DNA of 64,000 nt from CADCVQ01 sp038260305 (GTDB lineage: Bacteria > Actinomycetota > Thermoleophilia > Solirubrobacterales > Solirubrobacteraceae), in contig JBBSNY010000017.1 in assembly GCA_038260305.1 (NCBI GenBank), forward strand, positions 1 through 64,000. The letters are read 5' to 3'. Each line of letters opens with the position of its first letter. Position 1 is the stretch's first letter. A program made the translations under genes and the position numbers. Positions 34,355 through 41,972 of this stretch are shown here, piece by piece. The notes under the pieces were generated by a model. The model was not told the DNA's origin. It made no database searches and saw only the letters and a program-made list of their open reading frames with translations.

Positions 34355-34672
34355 GTTCAGATGAGACGTGGCACGCAGGCAATAGTCGCGCGAACGGACA
34401 GATGGCCGATGTGACACCTCACCGCGATTGGAGGCGCTCCAATCGTTCGCGGGCGCGTTCGCCAACCGCGAGCGATCGCGCCAGCGCCGAGCAGGAGCCG
34501 GTGGCGTGGCTCTACGCGGACGTCGCCGCGGCACTCCGCGTGACCGAGTCCGGCGCGCGCGGCCACGTGCTCCGGACCCAATGGCCTGGATGGCGACGGG
34601 GACGGGCTGACCCCTCGGACTACCTCACCGCCGCGATCGCCACCGACTGGCCCTGATGCGAGCCGGGGCAAC
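34355..34672. other. Intergenic region before the Fic remnant
   Basis: About 318 bases. A plus-strand frame at 34402-34656 reads VAWLYADVAAALRVTESGAR, which looks helix-turn-helix-like, but I cannot tie it to a family. It may be part of a decayed accessory stretch continuous with the Fic remnant. The promoter for the secreted pair must lie at its left end. Confidence 0.3.
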
Positions 34673-35625
34673 GTGCCAGGCCGGACGATAATCGTGCTCC
34701 GACTCTCGGAGAGCGCTCGCATTTCCTCGATCACCGCGTCCAACGCGATCGAAGGTGTGGTCGTGGAACGTGGTCGCGCGAGCGGATCGCTGTCGGGGCG
34801 CCGAGCTTTCGAAACCGCAGAGAGAAGGAGTTCGCCGGATATCGCGACGCGATCGACGAGCTGATGCGGGTCGACAGCTCCGAGCGACTCACAATCCCCT
34901 TCATCCTCCACCTTCACCGCCAGCTCGTCTACTACGCCGACGGCAGCGGCGGACACCTGAAGACCGACGAGAACCTCATCGTGTCGAAGGAGAACGGCTC
35001 GCGGGAGAGATAGTCGTCACTCCCCCCGGGCCCGAACAGACGGCGTTTCTCCTCGGGGGCTCTTCGAGCGCTACAACAAGCTCAAGGCCGCGAGGGTCGA
35101 ACCCACCCTCTGGTGTTGATCGGCGCACTCGTGGTCGACTTCTTGGCGATCCATCCCGTGGCCGACGGAAACGGGCGCATGGCGCGGCTCTTGACGACAC
35201 ACGAGTTGCTGTCACAGGGCTACGGCGTCGCCCGCTACGTGAGCATCGAGCAGCGGACATTCGAGTCGAAGAACACCTACTACGATCGCCGCTATCAGTC
35301 GCAGCGTCACTGGCACGACGGCACGCACGACATCTCGCCGTGGACGTCGTATCTCGCACTGGTCCTCGCTCGGGTGTACGACGACTTCGAGCAGCGCATC
35401 GCGGCAGCCGCCGAGGCACCCAGCAGCAAGCTGGAGCGTGTCCGCGAGTACATCCTCTAGCAGGCGCCGACGGAGTTTCGGCGGCGAGAGATCGAGCGGG
35501 CGTTGCCCGACGTCAGCCCGGCAACCATCCGACTCGTCATCAACGAACTGCGAGACAGCCGGCAGATCGTCGCGCAGGGCCGAGCTCGAGTTGGCGTCAA
35601 CCGTGATCGACACGCTTCATCGTGA
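34673..35625 (+). pseudogene. Decayed Fic/DOC-family protein
   Basis: Fragments in three frames reconstruct a Fic adenylyltransferase-type protein. They are RISSITASNAIEGVVVERGR (inhibitory SxxxE-like helix), YRDAIDELMRVDSSERLTIP, LHRQLVYYADGSGGHLKTDE with NLIVSKENGS, and the core IHPVADGNGRMARLL, which matches HPxxDGNGRxxR. A C-terminal winged helix (EFRRREIERALPDVSPATI) follows. Frames change near 34810, 35010 and 35065-35100, and an in-frame TAG sits at 35458-35460 before the last domain. Several lesions exclude a simple sequencing error. The end is 20 bases before the tRNA fragment at 35645. Confidence 0.8.
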
Positions 35626-35644
35626 TCGTCCTCGCACTTCCTCA

Positions 35645-35694
35645 TGGAGCCAGGCGGGTTCGAACCGCCGACCTCCTGCTCGCAAAGCAGGCGC
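35645..35694 (-). repeat. Displaced tRNA-Ala(TGC) 3' end: attachment-site copy
   Basis: This 50-base segment matches the 3' part of tRNA-Ala(TGC) at 44125-44174 at 49 of 50 positions by eye. The single difference is at 35681/44161, in the anticodon loop. Both are in the same orientation. Homology stops abruptly at both ends. It runs from the anticodon stem to the discriminator base, the usual overlap left by integration at a tRNA 3' end. It defines the distal edge of an island of about 8.4 kb. Confidence 0.92.
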
Positions 35695-35770
35695 ATCGAG
35701 GTGATATCAGCGAGAAACGCCCCATTTTCCGGCTCTCAGGTGTCGCTGGATTCGCTTGGAGGGCCCGAGT

Positions 35771-35791
35771 GGAGAACATGCTGGGGAACAC
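35771..35791 (+). repeat. GGRGAACA repeat near left island end
   Basis: Two GGRGAACA units 12 bases apart lie 77 bases inside the attachment-site copy. A near-identical pair lies at 44044-44065, 60 bases inside the other end, and one further unit at 43979-43986. Short direct repeats close to both ends fit integrase arm-binding sites. The role is inferred from position. Confidence 0.5.
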
Positions 35792-35810
35792 GCCGCTGTT
35801 GACTGTTGAC

Positions 35811-35933
35811 ATGAACGCAAAGCAGGAGGTCGCCGCCAACGGGCATCTGCAGGTCATCGGTGCGCGCGGGACGCGGCGCTGGCGGGCGTTCTGGTGGGAT
35901 GCCGACGGCCTTTGTTCCCGGCACCATGCCTGA
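35811..35933 (+). pseudogene. Possible integrase N-terminal remnant
   Basis: A 40-aa frame ending GARGTRRWRAFWWDADGL. The RRWRAxWxDADG pattern resembles the N-terminal arm-binding strand region of tyrosine recombinases (typically RWRARWRDPDG). No catalytic RHRY residues follow. It sits just inside the attachment copy, where an integrase gene would normally lie. It is best read as a relic, and could be chance. Confidence 0.35.
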
Positions 35934-35975
35934 CCACCCCCTCTCCACGTTGTGATTCGATGAGGTGGTCAGGCA
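35927..35975. repeat. 12-bp inverted repeat with 25-base loop
   Basis: TGCCTGACCACC at 35927-35938 is the exact reverse complement of GGTGGTCAGGCA at 35964-35975. The loop is AT-richer. There is no T-run after it. It might be a recombination site, the end of a small element, or a terminator for the integrase remnant. Confidence 0.5.
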
Positions 35976-36163
35976 GTCCTTGGGAGTGGCTGAGCAATGA
36001 GCAGGGGAACCCGGGACGGCGGGTGGTATGTCGGTAGAGCAGGTCTGGGATAGGGGGCAACGGAGAAGAACAGCATCAGCGACGACGAACGCTGTTGGCT
36101 GTCTTGATGTCGGGGGTTGTCGAATGGTGCTGCGTACGGGCCGCGTCGTAGGGTGCGGCTGAC

Positions 36164-36550
36164 ATGGCCGAACGCAAGTCGCTACTGAAGACGATCGAGG
36201 TCAGCGTCCTCGACGAGCCGATGCGGTTGTTTCGGATCGTGCCTGAGAGGCCGTCGCCGAGCTTCAGCGACGCGTTCCGCTCGCACTACGAACTCGGTCG
36301 ACCTCCGCGCGGCCCGGAGAACCGGGCCGCCGCGATCCACATGGCGATCTCGATGTTCGACCGCCGGCAAGTTGTGGAGGATTTTGCCGCGCGCGTACCG
36401 AAGCTCGGCGGCCACATCGCGACGATCGAGCTTGTCCCCTCTCTGGGAATCTGCGTCGCGAAGACGGCGGGACCCGCGCATTGGTCGGTCTGGGGCCGTC
36501 CAGATCAACTCGTGACGTGCGTGGCCGATGTTGAACCTGCGGCCCGCTGA
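36164..36550 (+). CDS. Small island protein, unknown function
   Basis: A 128-aa protein: LLKTIEVSVLDEPMRLFRIV, FRSHYELGRPPRGPENRAAA, IHMAISMFDRRQVVEDFAAR and GGHIATIELVPSLGICVAKT, ending GHWSVWG-like (AHWSVWGRPDQL). The composed alpha/beta character and the HWxVWGxP ending look conserved, but I know no named domain. It is the first of two consecutive small plus-strand genes inside the island, transcribed towards the four-gene operon's end. No ribosome site is obvious before ATG 36164. Confidence 0.55.
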   Translation: MAERKSLLKTIEVSVLDEPMRLFRIVPERPSPSFSDAFRSHYELGRPPRGPENRAAAIHMAISMFDRRQVVEDFAARVPKLGGHIATIELVPSLGICVAKTAGPAHWSVWGRPDQLVTCVADVEPAAR

Positions 36551-36572
36551 TGCGTAACCTGTCCTAAGGCGT

Positions 36573-36770
36573 ATGACGTACTCGATCTTCGATACCACCG
36601 GCAACCTCGTCGAGGCGTTCACCGAGCGCGGCGCGGCGCTGGATTGCCTCGCCGGAATCGCCCAGGCCGAACCCGACGCAGCCGCCGAGGTCTACCTCGT
36701 CGCACAGGACGACACCGGCAACATCGTCGGCGAGACCGTCTACGCATCATCCGTGTCAGTTCCGGCGTAG
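36573..36770 (+). CDS. Small island protein, likely partner of the preceding gene
   Basis: A 65-aa protein: MTYSIFDTTGNLVEAFTERG, AALDCLAGIAQAEPDAAAEV, YLVAQDDTGNIVGETVYASS. It has two D-x-TGN hairpins and a helix, and looks like a complete small domain. It starts 22 bases after the previous gene, so the two are probably co-transcribed. Function unknown. Confidence 0.5.
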   Translation: MTYSIFDTTGNLVEAFTERGAALDCLAGIAQAEPDAAAEVYLVAQDDTGNIVGETVYASSVSVPA

Positions 36771-36923
36771 AAGAGGTCGCGAGTCTGATCGCCGGGCGGG
36801 CACCTCGGGGATGCCCGCGATACCCGTTGCAGCCGCCGGGCCAGGCCCAGAACGTACGGCCAGAAAGCGACGGGTTTCGACGGGTCTCCTTCCAAATGGG
36901 TTCTCGGGACCGGACCTGCGCCT

Positions 36924-38048
36924 TCAGGGCGGACCCTCGGCGTCCTGCTCTCCTGTCAGCTCGATGAGGATCTCGCTGTCGGGCAGCACGTAGGCGTCGA
37001 GGCCGACCTTGAAGCCGCCGGGCGCCATGTCAAAGTTCATCGTGGTGGCAGTGCCGATCCAGGCGCCCCGCGTTGGCGGCAATCCTTCGTAGGTGAGGAG
37101 CCTCCCCGGCTTGAGGAACGGTTCCGCAGAGAATCGGGCGTTGACGACGACCGAGCCGCCGTCGCGCTGCCAACTGACCTGCGCATCGAGCGGAACCTCG
37201 ACGGGCCGGGTGTGGATCGTCCGGTCTGAGATCACCATGCCGACCTGGCTGACTAGGCGGTCGATGTGATGAAACGAGTCAAGATAGTCGCGGGCGTCGT
37301 CGGTGAGCCCGGTCGTTACCTCGGCGAGCAGGGCGCGCGTGTATGCCGCGCGGCTGATCAGATAGCCACCCGCCTCCTGGTCGAGACGATCAGGGGTCGT
37401 GCGCTCGTCGAACTCTTCGCACGCCTCTTCGAGGTTCCGTCGGCCGTCGTCGGTGAGCGAGGCCGTCGCCCTCACGAACGCACTCCGCTCCGCCGTGCGT
37501 TCCACCGCCTCGACCAGCGACGAGATCGCTTGTTGCCAGGCGTCCGCCTCGACGTTGGCGAGCGTCGCACGTGGAGGCCGTTCAGACCGCGCCCCCGGCA
37601 GTCGCAACGCGGCTGGCCACGGCATGCCTGAGTCGAGCAGGCCGTCCATCTCGACCGAGGGTGCCTGAGCGCGAAGGCTCGGAACGGGAATGTCGGGATA
37701 GCCGGGCAGCCGCGAACGGATGTGCTCAATCAGTCCGAGCAGTGTCTCTGCCGCCGGGCGTGCGTCGTCAATCAGTGCCCGGAACTCCGGGATCCGCAGC
37801 AGCTGGTTGTAGTCCGCTCCGGGCATCGGTAACGGCGGGAGGATCGGCGCGTAGATCCCAACGAGCAGCGGCCGGCTTCCGAGCATGCCCATGCCGGCGA
37901 CGAGGTTGTTGAGCGCGGTTTCGCCGGGATCCCAAGCGTCGCCTCGATCGTCGTGGTCGAAGACTCGCTGAAGGCCACGCACCTGCGGGCTGGATCTGAG
38001 GGCACCGGCTACGGCATCGGCGTGGGTCCAGACGTCAGCGGTGCTCAT
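36924..38048 (-). CDS. Fourth gene of island operon, unknown function
   Basis: I do not recognise a family. The 374-aa protein has no signal peptide or membrane helix. The N-terminal 200 residues are mainly helical (LVAGMGMLGSRPLLVGIYAP; ALIDDARPAAETLLGLIEHI). The central part has long helices (LLAEVTTGLTDDARDYLDSF). The C-terminal 100 residues look beta-rich (VSWQRDGGSVVVNARFSAEP; GGFKVGLDAYVLPDSEILIE). ATG 38048 has a strong GAGGAG eight bases upstream and lies 10 bases after the NTPase stop, so it is in the same operon. It may be a target-binding or regulatory subunit; this is inference. Confidence 0.75.
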   Translation of the reverse strand: MSTADVWTHADAVAGALRSSPQVRGLQRVFDHDDRGDAWDPGETALNNLVAGMGMLGSRPLLVGIYAPILPPLPMPGADYNQLLRIPEFRALIDDARPAAETLLGLIEHIRSRLPGYPDIPVPSLRAQAPSVEMDGLLDSGMPWPAALRLPGARSERPPRATLANVEADAWQQAISSLVEAVERTAERSAFVRATASLTDDGRRNLEEACEEFDERTTPDRLDQEAGGYLISRAAYTRALLAEVTTGLTDDARDYLDSFHHIDRLVSQVGMVISDRTIHTRPVEVPLDAQVSWQRDGGSVVVNARFSAEPFLKPGRLLTYEGLPPTRGAWIGTATTMNFDMAPGGFKVGLDAYVLPDSEILIELTGEQDAEGPP

Positions 38049-38058
38049 GTGTGTCTCC

Positions 38059-40605
38059 TCAAATGCGGCCGAAGCCGGGGAGCAAGGATGTGAGGGCTTC
38101 GGCGACCGCGTCGGTAGCGGCCGCCTCGGGCGACTGTCGGATGAAGTCCTCGGCGAGCGTCGAGGACCGCAGATCGTCGGGCGGCTCGGGCGAGAAGTCG
38201 ACATGTACGACGTCCGCGTCGTAGGTGTAGTGGAGGCGGTGCTCGTCGCCGAAGCGCTCAGACGTGACCGAGTTGACGGTTCCGTGCAGTCCGCGCCAGC
38301 CGAGGTGGTCGCTGACGGCCTCGGCGAGCGTCGGCACGACGCCATCGACGATCCGGCGCATCACTTGCCGCCGCGCGACGAAGTGCTCCTCGATAGCGCG
38401 AGCAAGCTCGGTGGGCTCGCATGGGCGTCCTGGCGGGCCAGGAGCGTGAGTCTCGAGCATAGGTCGCAGCAACTCCAGCAGGAGAACGGTTGCGAGTCGC
38501 AGAGGTCCGACGCGCTCGCCAAACTGCACGCCCGCGAGCGCTTGGGCGAGATCTTCGCCGCCGGGTCCGAGCAGATAGGCGGCGACGCCAGGCTCGGTAT
38601 CGACGGTCAGAACGCGTGCTTCCGTCAGCGCGGCGGCGCGGTCGGTGGCGAGGTGCTCGGCAACGAGCCGACCGAAGACCAGCGTGGCCTTTTCGGCGAG
38701 GTCGGCGGGGTCTGAGCAATCGCGCAGGGCAGCCGAAGTACACACGATGAGGTCGGCGGCACACGCGTGCAAAAAGGCGTCGTCGCAGCGGCCGGCCTCG
38801 GCGAGGTGCGACGCGACGGTCGACCAGTCGCGGCCGAACCGCTCGGGCGTGGAGATGAGGCCGTTGCGGATCGCGTCCGCGGCCAGCCAGTCACGGAAGG
38901 AGTCGTGCCAGAGCGAGTAGCCGCTGAGATCTTCGTCTGCGACGAAGAGGCCGATGGCCTCCAGTTTCTCAATGACGCCGATCGGGGCGATACCGTCATT
39001 GATGAAGCCTCGCTCGCGCAGCCCCTTTGCTGCGTCTTCGAAGTCAGACAGCCAAGTCCACCGGTCAAGTGAGAACCGCCCATCTTCAACCAGCTTGGCG
39101 CACGCGACTCCGATGACACCAAGGCAGCTCTGAAGTTCGGCGGCCATGCCGGCGTTTCTGGCGAGCCGGTTGACGAAGCCCGCATACACCGACCCGACGC
39201 TGGTGACCTTCTCGCCGGCGAGTATGAGCTCGAGCGCCATCGTGAAGAGCAGCGGGTTGCCTGCGGCTTCGCCGAGCGTGCGTCCGAGTTCGGCGACGAT
39301 CGGCCTGGGATCTGCGCCCATGCGTGCCTCCGCGATCTCCTCGCGCAGCTGTCGGTCTAGTGTGCGCAGTTGGTACGCCGGCAGATCCAGCGGTCGCAGT
39401 CCGCCCACTGACCGCCCGGCGACCAAGACGGTGGGGCACCGCAGCTGTCTTCGGACGTCCTCTATGTCTCGGGCCAGGGCATGGCGCATCTGGGGATCGA
39501 GCTCAGAGGCCCCGTCGATTATGAGGGCCGTCTCCTGCCGTGACAGCAGAAGCGACCCGGTCGACGGCGACAGAGTCCGGCCCAGCACGCGGCTGACCGC
39601 GGCCCCTACTGTCGCCGCGAGCGTTCCGGCGGTGTAGGTCCTGGGGGCGAGCAGCACCGGAACCAAACCGACCTCGGCGGCGCGCCGACGCAGCATCTCC
39701 GCCGACCGCGACTTGCCGGCGCCCGCCGGCCCGACGATCAGACAATCGCGGTCGAGCAGGTCCAGGACCGGCTCCGTCGACGACCATGGGCCACCGTTCG
39801 GAGCGTTGGCCAGGGCGTCGAGCGCGGAGACCGTTGGCGTGATCGACTGGAGCTCGGTTCCGAGCTCCACGAGATCCTCGATGGACGGCAGGTCGGCTAT
39901 CGCGCGCCGGTACTCGCCAGCGACCGCCTCCGACCACGGCGTCGCCGCGTCGATGACGTCCACATCTACGCCGACGATTTCGGCGATCTCCCGCCGGGTC
40001 AGACGGCTTTCGGCGTCTGAGGGGGCCGAACCGCACTCGTCGATTCGTCGCAGCAGCCGCCCGATGCGCAACTCGGCGTCTTCGTCGGTGACAGCGACAT
40101 CGAGGTCGGCCAGTGCGCGAAGGCGTCGCACCGCGCTATCGAGCAGCGCCGGGGGGCTGTCGAAGCGGGAGATCACCTCGACGCGCCCGAGGGCGTCGGC
40201 CATGTGTGCCGTGATCCCGTAGCCGTCGAGGTAGTCCCGGTCCGCCTGTGTGGCCTCTCCTTCTCCGGCGCGGCCGAGCGCCGGCAGTAGCTTGGCCGAA
40301 CTGCCGCGGCTCAGCTGCCCGTCGGTGACGAACTCCACCCGCGTATCGGCGCCATCCGCGTCCGCGATCAGTCGCTTGAGGATCTCTGCAAGCTCTCCGG
40401 GAGGCCAGTCGTAGGACTCGGCTCGGGTCTTGGCCTGGCCGGACAGCGCGACGTCCTGTCCAGTGCCTGAGGCGTAGTCGACGGCGTCGGCGCCGGCGTC
40501 GACATCCAGCCAATCTCCAAGTTGGCCCTCGAGAACGTCCATGGCCCGGGACGTCGTCAGGGCCGCCTGGAACGCGATGCCGCGCCAAGTGTCCGCTCCG
40601 CTCAT
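38059..40605 (-). CDS. STAND/NACHT-like NTPase with N-terminal Cap4/DUF4297-like nuclease domain
   Basis: An 848-aa protein. The N-terminal ~115 residues (GIAFQAALTTSRAMDVLEGQ; QDVALSGQAKTRAESYDWPP; VEFVTDGQL) follow the pattern of Cap4/DUF4297 dsDNA nucleases: a D-x7-K with QxK (D51, Q57, K59), then a helix and a 'FVTDGQ' strand. Walker A is GPAGAGKS (292-299). Walker B is ALIIDGASEL (about 360-369). A typical STAND winged-helix segment follows (SGYSLWHDSFRDWLAADAIR), then a helical C-terminus likely to be the sensor. This layout matches bacterial NLR-like (Avs/bNACHT) antiviral proteins. ATG 40605 overlaps the upstream stop as ATGA. Confidence 0.72.
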   Translation of the reverse strand: MSGADTWRGIAFQAALTTSRAMDVLEGQLGDWLDVDAGADAVDYASGTGQDVALSGQAKTRAESYDWPPGELAEILKRLIADADGADTRVEFVTDGQLSRGSSAKLLPALGRAGEGEATQADRDYLDGYGITAHMADALGRVEVISRFDSPPALLDSAVRRLRALADLDVAVTDEDAELRIGRLLRRIDECGSAPSDAESRLTRREIAEIVGVDVDVIDAATPWSEAVAGEYRRAIADLPSIEDLVELGTELQSITPTVSALDALANAPNGGPWSSTEPVLDLLDRDCLIVGPAGAGKSRSAEMLRRRAAEVGLVPVLLAPRTYTAGTLAATVGAAVSRVLGRTLSPSTGSLLLSRQETALIIDGASELDPQMRHALARDIEDVRRQLRCPTVLVAGRSVGGLRPLDLPAYQLRTLDRQLREEIAEARMGADPRPIVAELGRTLGEAAGNPLLFTMALELILAGEKVTSVGSVYAGFVNRLARNAGMAAELQSCLGVIGVACAKLVEDGRFSLDRWTWLSDFEDAAKGLRERGFINDGIAPIGVIEKLEAIGLFVADEDLSGYSLWHDSFRDWLAADAIRNGLISTPERFGRDWSTVASHLAEAGRCDDAFLHACAADLIVCTSAALRDCSDPADLAEKATLVFGRLVAEHLATDRAAALTEARVLTVDTEPGVAAYLLGPGGEDLAQALAGVQFGERVGPLRLATVLLLELLRPMLETHAPGPPGRPCEPTELARAIEEHFVARRQVMRRIVDGVVPTLAEAVSDHLGWRGLHGTVNSVTSERFGDEHRLHYTYDADVVHVDFSPEPPDDLRSSTLAEDFIRQSPEAAATDAVAEALTSLLPGFGRI

Positions 40606-41972
40606 TCGGCTCCCTGCCGGATCCGGTGCGCGCGGTAGACAAGTAGCCGGGCGACGAGGGCCTGGGCGCGCTGGAGGTCTGAGGCGGTCGCGGCGGCTTC
40701 GACGCTGGCGCCATGCACGAGCGCGTTTCGACTTCTGCGCAAGCGCTGCAGCAGCTGCCATTCATCCTCGTCGGTCGGCACCCCCTCTTCCTCGATAGCC
40801 GCGCGCAGCCGAGTCAGCAGGGGCAGCTGGTTGAGCCGATTGATCGCGTCGATCGCGCGGCTGCGTAATGGCGCGGGCAGATCTCCGGGTACGGACTTGC
40901 GCAGACGCTTGAGCGTGGGCTCGCTGAACATACGGGGGCCGTCGGTCCCAGCGACGTAGAACTCGACCGCGTCCCAAAGCGCGGTCACCGCCTGGATCGG
41001 ATCCGCCGTTGACGCGGCTCGTCGGAGCGCCTGAACGGCCTGATGGTCCTGCACGGAGAACCCCTCGGGCGGCTGGATGTCCAGGTGGCGCGGCTGTAGG
41101 TCGAGGCGCGGCCTGGCGTCGATGGGTCCGGTGCCGCGGATCCACTGACGTCCATTGACGACGCCGCGGACCCACGCGAGCTCGCCGCGCTGCGGCAGCG
41201 CCCTGCACTCGACACGTTCGAATCGCAGTGGTGTGCCGTCAGGCCAGTGCGCCGTCCCGTAGCGGAGCGTTACCACCAGCCAGTCGAGCGCACCGTCGAC
41301 CAGGGCCAGGGCCTGGCGCTCGGCGTCGAACATCAGCGAGGCGGTGACATGGCAGATCGCCAAACACTCGGAGCGTTCGAAGGGGCCGGCCAGATCAGGG
41401 ACGTCCGTGAGCTCGGCGAGCGCCGGGGTCAGCGCGCGTGGTGAGACGAGCGTGATCCCGGCGATGGTTGTGCGCTCATCGACGGTCATCCCGTTGACCG
41501 GGACGACGACCTCGAAGACTTCCCGTGGAAGCTCGTCCAAGCCCTGGATGTTTAGGCGGTCATCGCCGAGCCCTGCGGCGCGCATGATCGCGTGGATGTG
41601 TTCGATGTGCGGGACGTTCCACGTTGCGAATAGGCCGACCTGGGACTCCGTGAGCTCTGGCATGCTCGACATCTCCAGGGAGATGCGCGGGCCGGCCGGC
41701 ACCGCCGAGATGACGTCGCCGACGAAGCGCGGCCCCGACCTGCGCGAGCTCGGCATGTCGATCGCAACCGGCGCGAGGTAGTCGATGAGGATCCCGCGGG
41801 CGAGTCTTTCGCGCAGGTCGACCTCGGCCCGAGGCAGCTGCGACATCGCCTCGTGCAGGTTGGCCCTGAGAATGACGGGCTGAACGTCAGTGGCACCGAT
41901 GCGCAAACCGCTGCGGTCGCGCGCCGCCATCAGTCCCAGGCGATCGAGCTCGGTAGGAGCCTCGAAGGTCAC
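40602..41972 (-). CDS. Protein with C-terminal HEPN-like domain
   Basis: A 456-aa protein. The N-terminal two thirds are unassigned alpha/beta sequence (LDRLGLMAARDRSGLRIGAT; NVPHIEHIHAIMRAAGLGDD). The C-terminal ~140 residues are helical, with AVTALWDAVEFYVAG and LLQRLRRSRNALVHGASVEA. The RNALVH sequence (R415, H420) is the RxxxxH motif of HEPN domains of the ApeA-like type, many of which are RNases in abortive infection. GTG 41972 overlaps the preceding stop as GTGA and the gene ends in ATGA with the NTPase, so all are tightly coupled. Confidence 0.7.
   Translation of the reverse strand: MTFEAPTELDRLGLMAARDRSGLRIGATDVQPVILRANLHEAMSQLPRAEVDLRERLARGILIDYLAPVAIDMPSSRRSGPRFVGDVISAVPAGPRISLEMSSMPELTESQVGLFATWNVPHIEHIHAIMRAAGLGDDRLNIQGLDELPREVFEVVVPVNGMTVDERTTIAGITLVSPRALTPALAELTDVPDLAGPFERSECLAICHVTASLMFDAERQALALVDGALDWLVVTLRYGTAHWPDGTPLRFERVECRALPQRGELAWVRGVVNGRQWIRGTGPIDARPRLDLQPRHLDIQPPEGFSVQDHQAVQALRRAASTADPIQAVTALWDAVEFYVAGTDGPRMFSEPTLKRLRKSVPGDLPAPLRSRAIDAINRLNQLPLLTRLRAAIEEEGVPTDEDEWQLLQRLRRSRNALVHGASVEAAATASDLQRAQALVARLLVYRAHRIRQGAE

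Noticed and set aside
34402..34656. 84-aa plus-strand frame with a helix-turn-helix-like segment
   Set aside because: No family recognised and no ribosome site; kept only as part of the intergenic description.
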